A stretch of 35,793 nt of DNA from Gammaproteobacteria bacterium (GCA_009908385.1 JAAAPE010000086.1:1-35793); one strand, 5' to 3'. Positions 7,053 to 16,947 are shown, numbered from the stretch's first letter. Numbers and translations: made by a program. Notes: a model not told the origin generated them from the sequence alone.

Positions 7053-9028
7053 AGCGCAACGCGCCCCACCTGCCGACGAGCCCGGTCGCCTGGACGATCG
7101 CCGCCTTCGTCCTGAGCGCCAGCCCGCATCTGCTGGCCATGCCCCCGGTCCTGTCGGGGCTGGTCCTGGTCGCGGCGGGCTGGCGGCTGCTGGCCGCCCA
7201 GCGTCGCTGGCGGCTGCCCCCGGGCTGGATTCGCATCCTGCTCTCGCTGTCGGCGATCGTTCTGCTCGCGATCAGTTACGGCGGGCTATGGGGGCGTCGC
7301 GCGGCGACCGGGCTGCTGTGCCTGATGCTGGGCGCCAAGATGCTCGAACTCTTCCGGGTTCGCGACCTGCGCATGGTCGCCTCGGTCTCCCTGTTCCTGG
7401 TCACCACCCAGTTCCTCTTCAACGAGCGGCTGCTCTACATCGGCTACCTGATGGCCGGCGTGCTGGCGTCGGTGTGCGCCCTGCTGGCCATCCAGCGCTT
7501 CGAGCAGGGGAACCAGCGCGCGCCCGGAAGCGAGCGCAGGATCCTGCGCGAAGGCGCCATGATGCTGCTCGCCGCGCTGCCCGTGGCCGCCGTGCTCTTC
7601 CTGACGTTTCCACGCCTGGCCCAGCCCCTGTGGGGCCTGCCCGACGAAGTCATGGATGCGCGCACCGGCCTGTCGGACACGATGTCGCCGGGCTCCATCG
7701 CCGAGCTCTACGCCGACGACTCACCGGCCTTCCGCGCCGAATTCGAGGGCGGCCCGCCGCCTCCGGGGGATCGCTACTGGCGCGGGCCGGTGCTCTGGAA
7801 TTTCGACGGCGACACCTGGGAGCGGGCCTTCCTGCCGTCGCGCACGCCCACCGACCTGGTGCCGCCGGGTTCGAACGACTACATCTACAACGTCCAGCTC
7901 GAGCCGCACGAACGGCGCTGGCTGTTCGCGCTCGACTACCCGGTGACGCTGCCGGAGAACGCGCGCATTTCCCTCGACTACCAGCTCACGGCCCGCAAGC
8001 CGATCACGGCGCTGACGCAGTACCGGATGCGCAGCAACCCGGACCCGATCGACATGCCGCAGCTACCGGAAACCCTGCGGCAGCTGGCCACGCGCCTGCC
8101 CGCCGACCGCAATCCCCGCACCCGAGAAATGGCCGAATCGCTCAGAAGCCGTTTCGGCGACGATCGCGAGCTGATCGCCCACGTCCTCGACTGGTTCCGG
8201 CAGGAACCCTTCTACTACAGCCTGGAAACCTCGCCGCTGGGGCGACACAACGCCGACGAGTTCCTGTTCGACGTGCGCACCGGCTTTTGCGAGTACTACG
8301 CCTCGGCCTTCGCGGTCATCATGCGCTTCGCCGACATCCCCACCCGCGTGGTCACCGGCTACCAGGGGGGCTACTGGCAATCCGGCGGCGAGTACCTGCT
8401 GGTGCGCAATTCCGATGCCCACGCCTGGGTGGAGGTCTGGCTCGAAGGCTCCGGCTGGACCCGCGTCGATCCGACCGCCGCGGTATCGCCCCAGCGCATC
8501 CAGCGCGGCGCATCGAGCATCGCGGAGGGGCGCGAGAGCCTGTTCGACATGGCCTGGCTGCGAGACCTCAGAAACCGCTACGACCGCCTGCAGTACTTGT
8601 GGAATGCCTGGATACTGGGCTTCGACGCCGAGCGCCAGCAGCGCATGATGCGCTTCCTGGGGCTTCCGGATATCTCGCGCACGGGCATGGCGCTGATCAT
8701 GGCCGCTTCGTTGGGGGTCATCGTCCTGGTCGTGGCCTGGGCCTGGCTTCGCGACCCGCGCGGCAGCCGTGATCCGGTAAGGCGCGCGTGGCTGAGACTG
8801 CTTCGGCGCGTCGGGCGTCGCGGGCTGGCCAAGCGACCGTCCGAAACGCCGCTCGCCTGGGCCCGAAGGGTGGCGCCGGCACTGGCCGGCGGTGACCGCC
8901 TGGTCGAGATTACCGGCCTGTACAACGACATTCGATACGGCGACCGTCGCGAGGAGTCGCTGCGGCGCCGTTTCACCCAAGCCGCCGGCGCGTTCAGGCC
9001 GGAACCCCTGGGCTCGCGCAGGTTCTAA
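7049..9028 (+). CDS. TgpA-like membrane transglutaminase-fold protein (DUF3488/transglutaminase core/DUF4129)
   Basis: A 659-residue inner-membrane protein. Residues 1 to about 200 hold several hydrophobic helices (DUF3488 region). A periplasmic transglutaminase-like core follows, with the triad Cys414 (TGFCEYYASAF), His458 (SDAHAWVEVW) and Asp474 (RVDPTAA). A further membrane helix lies at about 544-566, and a cytoplasmic DUF4129-like tail closes the chain. Pseudomonas aeruginosa TgpA has this layout and is essential there; cleavage or crosslinking of cell-envelope peptides is suspected. The ATG at 7049 overlaps the DUF58 stop. A longer frame exists upstream, but it would intrude deep into DUF58, so this start is preferred. 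Confidence 0.94.
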   Translation: MKRNAPHLPTSPVAWTIAAFVLSASPHLLAMPPVLSGLVLVAAGWRLLAAQRRWRLPPGWIRILLSLSAIVLLAISYGGLWGRRAATGLLCLMLGAKMLELFRVRDLRMVASVSLFLVTTQFLFNERLLYIGYLMAGVLASVCALLAIQRFEQGNQRAPGSERRILREGAMMLLAALPVAAVLFLTFPRLAQPLWGLPDEVMDARTGLSDTMSPGSIAELYADDSPAFRAEFEGGPPPPGDRYWRGPVLWNFDGDTWERAFLPSRTPTDLVPPGSNDYIYNVQLEPHERRWLFALDYPVTLPENARISLDYQLTARKPITALTQYRMRSNPDPIDMPQLPETLRQLATRLPADRNPRTREMAESLRSRFGDDRELIAHVLDWFRQEPFYYSLETSPLGRHNADEFLFDVRTGFCEYYASAFAVIMRFADIPTRVVTGYQGGYWQSGGEYLLVRNSDAHAWVEVWLEGSGWTRVDPTAAVSPQRIQRGASSIAEGRESLFDMAWLRDLRNRYDRLQYLWNAWILGFDAERQQRMMRFLGLPDISRTGMALIMAASLGVIVLVVAWAWLRDPRGSRDPVRRAWLRLLRRVGRRGLAKRPSETPLAWARRVAPALAGGDRLVEITGLYNDIRYGDRREESLRRRFTQAAGAFRPEPLGSRRF

Positions 9029-9070
9029 CAGGCAGCACGATTCACCCGCATCCTCCATGGAGAATTCGAC

Positions 9071-9637
9071 ATGACGCACGCTGCCCTCCGGGCCGTCCGC
9101 CCGATCCTCGCCCTACTGGCCCTCGGCTTGCTGGCGGCCTGCGCGACCGTGCCCGAACCGCTGTCCGGGGAATTCGCCGCCGTCACGCCGGAACAGTCCG
9201 ACGACCGGCACGTGGGTTCACGCGTGCGCTGGGGCGGCCAGATCATCGACACGCGGCCGGGACGCGAGGAAACCTGCATCGAGATCCTGGCCCGCGACCT
9301 CGATGACCGGGCCCGGCCGCACGCCGGCGACGCCGACCGGGGCCGGTTCCTGGCCTGCCGCGACGGTTTCAAGGATCCGGCGGTCTTCGACAGCGGCCGC
9401 GCCATCACGGTGATCGGGACGCTCGAGAACTTCGTCGAGGGACATATCGGCGAATTTCGCTATGTCTATCCGCGCGTGGCCGCCGAAACCCTCTTCCTTT
9501 GGGCCGAGCAGCCCGACCCCATCCACTACCGCGACCCGTGGTGGTACTACGATCCGTGGTGGCCGTATCACGGCTTTCCCTGGCACTGGCACCGGCCTCG
9601 CTACGGCTTCTCGGGCCACATCATCATCACGCGCTGA
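9071..9637 (+). CDS. slp: Slp-family outer-membrane lipoprotein
   Basis: A 188-residue lipoprotein with a type II signal (LLAAC, acylated Cys24) followed by the Slp domain (VRWGGQIIDTRPGREETCIEI, then GRFLACRDGFKDP). Slp proteins of enteric bacteria are starvation- or acid-induced outer-membrane lipoproteins of unclear function. The C-terminal 40 residues are very rich in Trp, Tyr, His and Pro, with the repeated motif DPWWYYDPWW. The gene begins 42 bases after the TgpA-like gene, preceded by CATGGAG, and may belong to that transcript. Confidence 0.88.
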   Translation: MTHAALRAVRPILALLALGLLAACATVPEPLSGEFAAVTPEQSDDRHVGSRVRWGGQIIDTRPGREETCIEILARDLDDRARPHAGDADRGRFLACRDGFKDPAVFDSGRAITVIGTLENFVEGHIGEFRYVYPRVAAETLFLWAEQPDPIHYRDPWWYYDPWWPYHGFPWHWHRPRYGFSGHIIITR

Positions 9638-9656
9638 AACGGCACTGCGCGCGCAG

Positions 9657-9672
9657 CTGTTTTTTGATACAG
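9657..9672 (+). promoter_or_regulatory. LexA binding site (SOS box) of lexA
   Basis: CTGTTTTTTGATACAG matches the gammaproteobacterial consensus CTG-N10-CAG exactly. It lies 8 bases before the lexA start codon, so LexA should repress its own gene. The position this close to the ATG means repressor would cover the start of the transcript. Confidence 0.85.
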
Positions 9673-9680
9673 TCGCGCGC

Positions 9681-10310
9681 ATGAACCTGACCGCGCGACA
9701 GCAGCAGATCCTGTCCTTCATCGAGGACCGGATGCGCGAAGACGGCATGCCGCCGACACGGGCGGAAATCGTCGAACATTTCGGCTTCGCCTCGCCCAAC
9801 GCCGCGCAATGCCATCTGCGCGCGCTGGCCGAGCGCGGCGCGATCGAGTTGCGACCGGGGCGGGCGCGGGGCATCGTCCCCCGCCGGCGCGAGCCGTCCG
9901 ATTCACCGCCCGATGCAGCCCTCATGACCGTCCCGCTCATCGGGCGGGTCGCCGCGGGTTCACCGCTGCTGGCCGTCGAGAACCGCGAACGGGATCTGCG
10001 CATCGACGCGAGCCTCTTTCAGCCACGACCGGACTATGCGCTGACGGTACGCGGCGACAGCATGATCGGCGCCGGTATCGACGACGGCGACCTGTTGCTG
10101 GTCCATCGAACGCCCGAGGCCCGCTCGGGCCAGATCGTGGTCGCGCGCATCGACGAGGAGGTCACGGTCAAGCGCTTCAGGCGCAAGGGCCGAGGCATCT
10201 TCCTGGAACCGGAAAATCCCGACTTCGAGGTGATCCACGTCACACCCGATCGCGAGTTCGCGCTCGAAGGCCTCGCGGTGGGTACGATCCGGCCGTTTGC
10301 CACCGCCTGA
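9681..10310 (+). CDS. lexA: LexA SOS repressor / self-cleaving protease
   Basis: A 209-residue transcriptional repressor of the SOS response. The N-terminal winged helix-turn-helix spans 1 to about 65 (LTARQQQILSFIEDRM, then FASPNAAQCHLRAL). The C-terminal S24 peptidase domain has the cleavage site Ala92-Gly93 (VAAGSP), nucleophile Ser127 (RGDSMIG) and general base Lys164 (VTVKRF). RecA on single-stranded DNA triggers self-cleavage (family knowledge). The start is the ATG right behind the SOS box; a frame further upstream would run into slp and place the operator inside the gene. It is convergent with the nitrilase gene, with an 18-base gap. Confidence 0.97.
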   Translation: MNLTARQQQILSFIEDRMREDGMPPTRAEIVEHFGFASPNAAQCHLRALAERGAIELRPGRARGIVPRRREPSDSPPDAALMTVPLIGRVAAGSPLLAVENRERDLRIDASLFQPRPDYALTVRGDSMIGAGIDDGDLLLVHRTPEARSGQIVVARIDEEVTVKRFRRKGRGIFLEPENPDFEVIHVTPDREFALEGLAVGTIRPFATA

Positions 10311-10328
10311 CGAACGGCGGCGTCCGGG

Positions 10329-11123
10329 TCAGGTCATCTCGAAGCGTTCGAGGTCGTCGAGGAACGGTAGGCGGGCACGAAAGTCGCGTAGCTGATCGAG
10401 TCTCAGGACGACGCGCGCCGTGGATGCCACCGCCCCGAGTTCGGCCAGGCGCTCACCGCCGGGCCCGCGCACGACCGAGTCGCCGCGGTACTCGAGCCCG
10501 TTGCCCCCCTGCCCGCAGCAATTCACGGCGACCACGTAAGCCTGGTTCTCGATCGCTCGCGCCTTGAGCAGGCTGCGCCAGTGATCGGCGCGCGGGGCCG
10601 GCCAGTTGGCCACGAAGATCTGGACATCGAAATCGCGGGTATTGCGGCACCAGACGGGGAAGCGCAGGTCGAAGCAGACCTGCAGGTCGAGGCGCCAGCC
10701 ACGCCACCCGGCAACCACCGGGCGCTCACCGGCAGTATACCGCTGGTCCTCGCCGCCGAAACCGAAGCGGTGGCGCTTGTCGTAGCAGACCGGCTCGCCG
10801 TCGGGCGGCATGAACACCATGCGGTTGAAACGCCTGCCCGAATCGTCGCCGATGACCAGGCTGCCGGCGATCGCGGCGCCGCGCGAGCGGGCCTGTTCCC
10901 GCATCCATGCGACGCTCGGCCCGTCCATGGTCTCGGCCTCCAGGCCGACGTCGCCGAGAAAACCGGTCGAGAAGGTCTCGGGTATCACGTAGAGGTCGCA
11001 TCCCGGCTCGGCGTCCATCATCGCCGCCAGGCGGCGGCGATTGGTTTCGGGATCCTGCCAGGCGAGGTCGGCCTGGACCAGGCAGACCTCCAGGGTATCG
11101 GCAACGTCCGGCGCCGCCGGCAC
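10329..11123 (-). CDS. carbon-nitrogen hydrolase, omega-amidase (YafV/Nit2-like)
   Basis: A 264-residue nitrilase-superfamily amidase. The catalytic Glu-Lys-Cys triad is Glu49 (VIPETFSTGF), Lys116 (YDKRHRFGF) and Cys150 (LQVCFDLRFP). These motifs fit the YafV/Nit2 group, which hydrolyses 2-oxoglutaramate or 2-oxosuccinamate to 2-oxoacids. That assignment suits its position three bases after the icd stop, since 2-oxoglutarate is the product of both enzymes. The link is an inference. The start is the first ATG after icd. Confidence 0.87.
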   Translation of the reverse strand: MPAAPDVADTLEVCLVQADLAWQDPETNRRRLAAMMDAEPGCDLYVIPETFSTGFLGDVGLEAETMDGPSVAWMREQARSRGAAIAGSLVIGDDSGRRFNRMVFMPPDGEPVCYDKRHRFGFGGEDQRYTAGERPVVAGWRGWRLDLQVCFDLRFPVWCRNTRDFDVQIFVANWPAPRADHWRSLLKARAIENQAYVVAVNCCGQGGNGLEYRGDSVVRGPGGERLAELGAVASTARVVLRLDQLRDFRARLPFLDDLERFEMT

Positions 11124-11126
11124 CGA

Positions 11127-12380
<1,254 letters not shown>

Positions 12381-12444
12381 CTTGCATCCTCTTAACGCGA
12401 AAGCGGCTAGTTTAGCATTGCTGTCCCGATACTCGCTGCCCGCC

Positions 12445-13188
12445 ATGGACTCAAGAAGGAGGCAAACGCGCGTCCGGCCGGCGGCCGCCGTACTGGTCCT
12501 GTCGCTGCTGCTGCATGCGGCGCTGCTGCTCCTGCCCCTGCCGGGACCGCGTCCGCAATCCGCCCCGCCTGGCTCGCCTTCGGTGGTCGTCGAACTGATC
12601 GCGCCGCCGCGCGCCGCCGAGCCGGACCCACCGCCGGACCCACCGCCGGAGCGACCCGAACCGGCCGAGCCGACGCCCGAGAATGCCGCAAGCGCACAGG
12701 ATGTCGCGTCGGCCGAAACCTCGGACACCGGAAACGCGGACCCCGACGACCCGCCTGCGGAGACTGCAAGCGCGGCCGAGGAAATCGCCCGGGAGAGCAC
12801 GCCGTCGACGACCGGCATCCGCACGCAGCTGCTCCGGGCCGCTCGCGAACTCGGACGGCAGGAAGAAGCGACCGAGGATGCAACGGGGCTTCGCTACCGC
12901 GAGGCGCCGCCCCTGCCCTCCCGGCCGGGCTGGCTGGACCAGTACACCGGCCGGGTCGCGGCATCGATCGAGCGCTGGCAGGGCAGCGACGGCGCTCACA
13001 GCGCGCGCATCGTCACCGGCAGCGGCCAGGTGGTCTGCGTCCGCACCCGGGCGCCCACCACGGCGGAGATCTTCAATCCCTGGATGTCTTCGGCGGTGCC
13101 GATGGTGCGCGATTGCGGCCGGGAAAGACCCGAGGCGCCCGATGCCGCGGATCCGTGGTTGCGGCGTCCACGGGCGGACGGTAAATGA
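12445..13188 (+). CDS. uncharacterised proline-rich, membrane-anchored periplasmic protein (TonB-like N-terminus)
   Basis: The product, 247 residues from the ATG at 12445, is not one I recognise. Residues 1-12 are basic, 13-31 form one hydrophobic helix, and VVVELIAPP follows directly, as in TonB/energy-transducer proteins. Residues 50-140 are a Pro/Glu/Ala-rich spacer with repeats of DPPP and PEPAEP type. The C-terminal 90 residues look folded ([18 protein letters not shown], then two Cys in VVCVRTRAP and MVRDCGRE). The helical segment before it resembles a TonB C-terminal domain start, but the usual YP motif is absent. No ExbB/ExbD or receptor gene is nearby. Start choice is moderate; a TTG lies nine codons upstream. 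It is divergent from icd and convergent with the E1 gene. Confidence 0.7.
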   Translation: MDSRRRQTRVRPAAAVLVLSLLLHAALLLLPLPGPRPQSAPPGSPSVVVELIAPPRAAEPDPPPDPPPERPEPAEPTPENAASAQDVASAETSDTGNADPDDPPAETASAAEEIARESTPSTTGIRTQLLRAARELGRQEEATEDATGLRYREAPPLPSRPGWLDQYTGRVAASIERWQGSDGAHSARIVTGSGQVVCVRTRAPTTAEIFNPWMSSAVPMVRDCGRERPEAPDAADPWLRRPRADGK

Positions 13189-13214
13189 GAAACGGCCCGG
13201 CATCGGAGACCCGC

Positions 13215-13321
13215 TAGGTCGCGGTCGCATCCGCGACGGACGACGGTTCGGGTCTGTTCACATGCGAGCTAAGCGTGCCCCAATCAACAAGGTTGTCCGT
13301 CGCGGATGCGACCGCGACCTA
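13215..13321. repeat. REP-like perfect inverted repeat between convergent genes
   Basis: Two perfect 27-bp arms, 13215-13241 and 13295-13321, face each other across 53 bases. The arm begins TAGGTCGCGGTCGCATCCGC. It fills most of the gap between the proline-rich protein gene and the E1 gene. The right arm contains the E1 stop codon (TAG at 13321-13319). It may act as a transcription barrier for both convergent genes. No T-run follows either arm. Confidence 0.85.
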
Positions 13322-15562
13322 CGCGGGCTTCGAGACGAGTTCGCGGCAGGTCTCGAGCAACTCTTCTTCCGTCGCCAGGATCAGGTTCGCGGCATCCCCC
13401 AGCGGAATGTAACAATCCGCGCCGGTGAGCCTTCGCACCGGGCGGTCCGCCACGCCGGCCTCGACCAGGGCGGTGACCACCGCTTCGCCGATGCCGCCGT
13501 CGGGCCGTCCCTCGTCGAACACCACCACGGCGCGGCACTCGGCCGCGTGCGAGGCGATGGCTTCGACAGCCAGCGGCTTGAGCCAGCGCAGGTCGAGCAA
13601 GCGCGTCTCGACGCCGTCGGACTCGCGCAGGGCGCGCGCGCAGCGCAGCGCCATCGGCACGCCGTTGCCGAAGGTGATCACCAGCAGATCGCGCGCCGAC
13701 TCGTCGTAGACGCGCGGGGAAAAGGCCGGCAGATGCTCGCCCGGCGCGGGGTAGGTGAAACTCCATTCGCCGTCGTCGCGGGCGTGGAGATCCTTGGTCA
13801 TGTAAAGCGCGATCGGCTCGAGGAAGGCCGACACGCGCCCGTCGACGTGGGCGAGCGCCATCATGGTGCGCAGCATCGCCACGGCGTCATCGCCGCGGGA
13901 AGGGCAGCCGATGACAAGGCCGGGTATGTCGCGCAGCGCGGCAATCGAATTGTCGTTGTGAAAATGCCCGCCGAAGCCCTTCTGGTATCCCAGGCTGGCG
14001 ATGCGCATCACCATCGGATTGCGGAAGCGCTTGTTGGAAAAGTACTGCAGCGAGCAAGCCTCCCCGCGGATCTGATCGCAGGCATTGTGGAAGTACGCCA
14101 GGTACTGGATTTCCGGAATCGGCAGGTAGCCCATGGCCCCGTAGCCCTGCGCCAGGCCCAGGATGGTCGTCTCGTCGAGCAGCGTGTTGAACACGCGCCG
14201 CGGCCCGAAGCGCCAGGCCAGCCCCTTGGTCACGGTGTAGACGCCGCCCTTGCGCGCCACGTCCTCCCCGAAGGCCAGCGCCTGAGGATACTTGATCAAC
14301 AGGTCGGTCAGCGCCCGGTTGATCTGCACGGCCATGTGCTTGGCCGGCTGGTTCTCCGGCAGCAGTCGCTGGTTGCCGAACACCCTGACGCGTTCCTGCT
14401 CCGGGGCCAGGCGGGATGCCTCCCGATCGACGGCTTCCGGCGTGAACGGCGCAAGCGGCTCGACGACCTCGCGGCGGGTCGTGATGCGGCCTGCCCCGTC
14501 GGCGCGATCGGCCTCGGACAGGCAGCGCTCGGCCAGGGTCGCGTAGCGCTCGCGGATCTGGGCGGGCGTCATCAGTCCGCGACCGACGACGGCCTCGGCC
14601 GAGGTCTTGAGCGGATCGCGCGCCTCGGCGGCGGCGAGCTCGGCGCTGGGCCGGTACTCGATCTCGAAGTCGGTGCCGGCGTGACCCATCAGGCGCGCGG
14701 TCTTGAGATGCAGGAACACCGGACGGCGGCGAACGCGGCACTCGTCCACGGCGCGCTTCACGGCGGCGAAGCCCTCGACCAGGTCCAGCCCGTTGGCGTA
14801 GTGGTAGCTGATGCCGTGGCGAGCGCGCATGCTGTCGGCCACCCAGTTGGTCGGCGTCGGCACCGAGATGCCGATGTCGTTGTCCTCGCAGACCAGCAGC
14901 ACGGGCACCGGCAGGCTCTGGTGGCGCGACCATGCGCATGAGTTGATGGCGGTCTGGGCGGCGGCGTGATTGAGGCTGGCGTCGCCGAAGCTGCACACCA
15001 CGATCGAGTCCTCCGGCACCGGCAGGTCGTGCCGCCCGCCGCCGCCGTGGGCGATGGCCAGGGCCGTGCCGACCGCCTTGGGCAGATGGCTGGCGATGGT
15101 CGAGGTCTGCGGCAGCACCCAGAGATCCGGATGCCCCCAGACCTTGTGGCGACCGCCCGAGGCCACGTCCTCGCGCGCCGCGGCGAAGCTCAGGCAGGTG
15201 TCGCGGATGAAATCCAGGCCTTCGCGCTTGCGGTAGCGCTCCGCCATGAAACCGCCCGAGCGGTAGTGAAGGAAGGCCGGATCGGTTGCGCGCGTCAGAC
15301 GCCCCACCAGGGCGTTGCCCTCGTGACCCGACGAGCCGATGGTGTAGAAGACCTTGTTTTCCAGCCGCTTGATGCGCGCCATCAGGTCGAGCTGACGCGA
15401 TGTCATCTGGCTGTCGAACAATTCCAGCAGGTCGGCGTTGGGCAAGCCGGGCCGGTCGACCGCGGCCACCCGCCCGCCCTCGATCGCGGCCAGGTGGTCG
15501 AGGAAGTTCCGGTCGACGACCTCGGCACGGTTCAGTTGACGGGATTGCGAGGGCTTGTTCAT
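13319..15562 (-). CDS. 2-oxoacid (branched-chain) dehydrogenase E1, alpha and beta fused
   Basis: Thiamine-diphosphate-dependent decarboxylase of 2-oxoacids, the first enzyme of a 2-oxoacid dehydrogenase complex. The single chain has 747 residues: an alpha-like half to about 400 and a beta-like half from about 405. The ThDP motif starts at Gly193-Asp194-Ala195 and ends at Asn228 (CEDNDIG). The alpha phosphorylation-loop region (YHYANGLDLVEGF) and the beta motifs FGEDVARKGGVYTVTKGL and HFHNDNS are clear. Fused E1 of this kind occurs in Xanthomonadales-like bacteria and is usually annotated as 2-oxoisovalerate dehydrogenase. No E2 or E3 gene is in the window, so its complex partners are coded elsewhere. 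Start ATG at 15562 lacks a clear Shine-Dalgarno site. Confidence 0.92.
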   Translation of the reverse strand: MNKPSQSRQLNRAEVVDRNFLDHLAAIEGGRVAAVDRPGLPNADLLELFDSQMTSRQLDLMARIKRLENKVFYTIGSSGHEGNALVGRLTRATDPAFLHYRSGGFMAERYRKREGLDFIRDTCLSFAAAREDVASGGRHKVWGHPDLWVLPQTSTIASHLPKAVGTALAIAHGGGGRHDLPVPEDSIVVCSFGDASLNHAAAQTAINSCAWSRHQSLPVPVLLVCEDNDIGISVPTPTNWVADSMRARHGISYHYANGLDLVEGFAAVKRAVDECRVRRRPVFLHLKTARLMGHAGTDFEIEYRPSAELAAAEARDPLKTSAEAVVGRGLMTPAQIRERYATLAERCLSEADRADGAGRITTRREVVEPLAPFTPEAVDREASRLAPEQERVRVFGNQRLLPENQPAKHMAVQINRALTDLLIKYPQALAFGEDVARKGGVYTVTKGLAWRFGPRRVFNTLLDETTILGLAQGYGAMGYLPIPEIQYLAYFHNACDQIRGEACSLQYFSNKRFRNPMVMRIASLGYQKGFGGHFHNDNSIAALRDIPGLVIGCPSRGDDAVAMLRTMMALAHVDGRVSAFLEPIALYMTKDLHARDDGEWSFTYPAPGEHLPAFSPRVYDESARDLLVITFGNGVPMALRCARALRESDGVETRLLDLRWLKPLAVEAIASHAAECRAVVVFDEGRPDGGIGEAVVTALVEAGVADRPVRRLTGADCYIPLGDAANLILATEEELLETCRELVSKPA

Positions 15563-15608
15563 GAGTCTGGCCGGTGGAGGTGCTGCAAGTGCCCGGGTAC
15601 GTTCAGAT

Positions 15609-15759
15609 GGTTCAAATTCGAAACAAATTCGAATGTTCGAAATTCCAATACTCCAAACCAGGGGCGAGGCGTCGTCTATACCTTCAAGGCAAGTGCGCCG
15701 CATGGCGTCGTTTGGAGCATTGTGATTTTGGTCATTGGGTATTGTTTCGAATTTGGTGC
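15609..15759. repeat. AT-rich palindromic element, TTCGAA family, copy 1
   Basis: Imperfect 50-base arms (15609-15658 and 15710-15759, about three quarters identical as inverted sequence) contain CAAATTCGAAACAA and end inward in CTCCAAAC. Further TTCGAATTTCG runs reach to about 15779, four bases from the gcdH stop codon. It fills the gap between gcdH and the E1 gene and is much richer in A+T than its surroundings. A relative lies at 27716-27842. Confidence 0.8.
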
Positions 15760-15783
15760 TTCGAATTTCGAATTTCGCCTTCT

Positions 15784-16947
15784 TCAGAAGGCGTTGTGCC
15801 CTGTCAATTCCCGCCCGATGACCAACTGGTGCACCGTCTCGGTGCCCTCGTAGGTGATCACCGACTCCAGGTTGAGGGCGTGGCGGATGGCCGAATACTC
15901 CAGCGTGATACCCGAGCCGCCGAGCAGGTCGCGGCATTCGCGGGCGATATCCAGGGCCATGCGCACGTTGTTCCACTTCGCCAGCGACACCTGGCTGGGA
16001 TGGAGCCTGTCCTCGTCCTTGAGTCGGCCCAGGCGCCACGACAGCAGCTTGGCGCTGGTGATCCGCCGGGCCATGTCGGCCAGCTTGATCTGGGCGCTCT
16101 GCGTGGCCGATACCGGCCGGCCGAACAGCATGCGTTCCCCGCAGTAGTCGAGGACTTCCCTCAGGCAGCCGGTGGCCGCGCCGATCGGGCCCCAGGTAAT
16201 GCCGTAGCGCGCCTGGTTGAGACACGACAAAGGCCCCTTGAGTCCCGTGACGTTGGGCAGGCGGTTGGCGTCGGGCACGCGCACGTTGTCGAGATACAGC
16301 TCGGACGTGATCGAGGCGCGCAGCGACATCTTGGCGTGAATGTCACGCGCCTCGAAGCCTTCGAAGTCCTTCTCGACGATGAAGCCCTGCACACCGTCGT
16401 CGGTCTGGGCCCAGACAATCGCGATGTCCGCGATCGAGCCATTGGTGATCCACATCTTGGCGCCGTTGAGAATCCAGCCGTCGCCGTCACGCTTGGCGCG
16501 AGTCTTCATGTTCGATGGATCCGATCCACCGTGGGGCTCGGTCAGGCCGAAGCAGCCGATTACCCGGCCGGCCGCCATCTCTGGGAGCCAGCGCTCCTTC
16601 TGCGCCTCGGAACCGAAGGCGTGAATGGGATACATGCACAGCGATGACTGGACCGACACGAAACTGCGCAGGCCGGAATCACCACGCTCGAGTTCCTGGC
16701 AGATCAGGCCGTAGCTGACGGCGTTCAAGCCGGCGCAACCGTAGCCCTCCAGGCTGGAACCGAGGAGGCCGAGGTCGGCGATCTCGGGAATCAGCTGCTC
16801 CGGGAAGCGCCCCTCGTCGAAACACTTCGGGATGACGGGCAGGGCCTTTTCATCGACGAAGCGGGCCACGGAGTCCCGGATCATCGTTTCCTCGTCGGTC
16901 AGCAGGTCGTCGATTTCGTAGAGGTCAAGCGGATCGAGTGAGCGCAT
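15784..16947 (-). CDS. gcdH: glutaryl-CoA dehydrogenase
   Basis: FAD enzyme of the acyl-CoA dehydrogenase family that oxidises and decarboxylates glutaryl-CoA to crotonyl-CoA in lysine and tryptophan breakdown. The 387 residues match the family length. Arg94 (LRSFVSVQSS), which binds the glutaryl carboxylate, and the catalytic base Glu367 (TYEGTETVHQ) are present. CFGLTEPHGGSDP and MWITNG are standard family motifs. Start at 16947 is chosen because MRSLDPLDLYEIDDLLT aligns with known N-termini; ATG at 16987 would add 13 residues and cannot be excluded. The electron acceptor is expected to be ETF. It is upstream of and co-directional with the E1 gene, separated by a repeat. Confidence 0.93.
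   Translation of the reverse strand: MRSLDPLDLYEIDDLLTDEETMIRDSVARFVDEKALPVIPKCFDEGRFPEQLIPEIADLGLLGSSLEGYGCAGLNAVSYGLICQELERGDSGLRSFVSVQSSLCMYPIHAFGSEAQKERWLPEMAAGRVIGCFGLTEPHGGSDPSNMKTRAKRDGDGWILNGAKMWITNGSIADIAIVWAQTDDGVQGFIVEKDFEGFEARDIHAKMSLRASITSELYLDNVRVPDANRLPNVTGLKGPLSCLNQARYGITWGPIGAATGCLREVLDYCGERMLFGRPVSATQSAQIKLADMARRITSAKLLSWRLGRLKDEDRLHPSQVSLAKWNNVRMALDIARECRDLLGGSGITLEYSAIRHALNLESVITYEGTETVHQLVIGRELTGHNAF

Noticed and set aside
12683-14941. 752-codon open frame on the plus strand
   Set aside because: It runs antisense to the E1 gene and through the REP-like repeat; it shows no domain and arises from high G+C in the third codon position of the opposite strand. The same holds for long antisense frames at 20287-22488 and 25055-26806.
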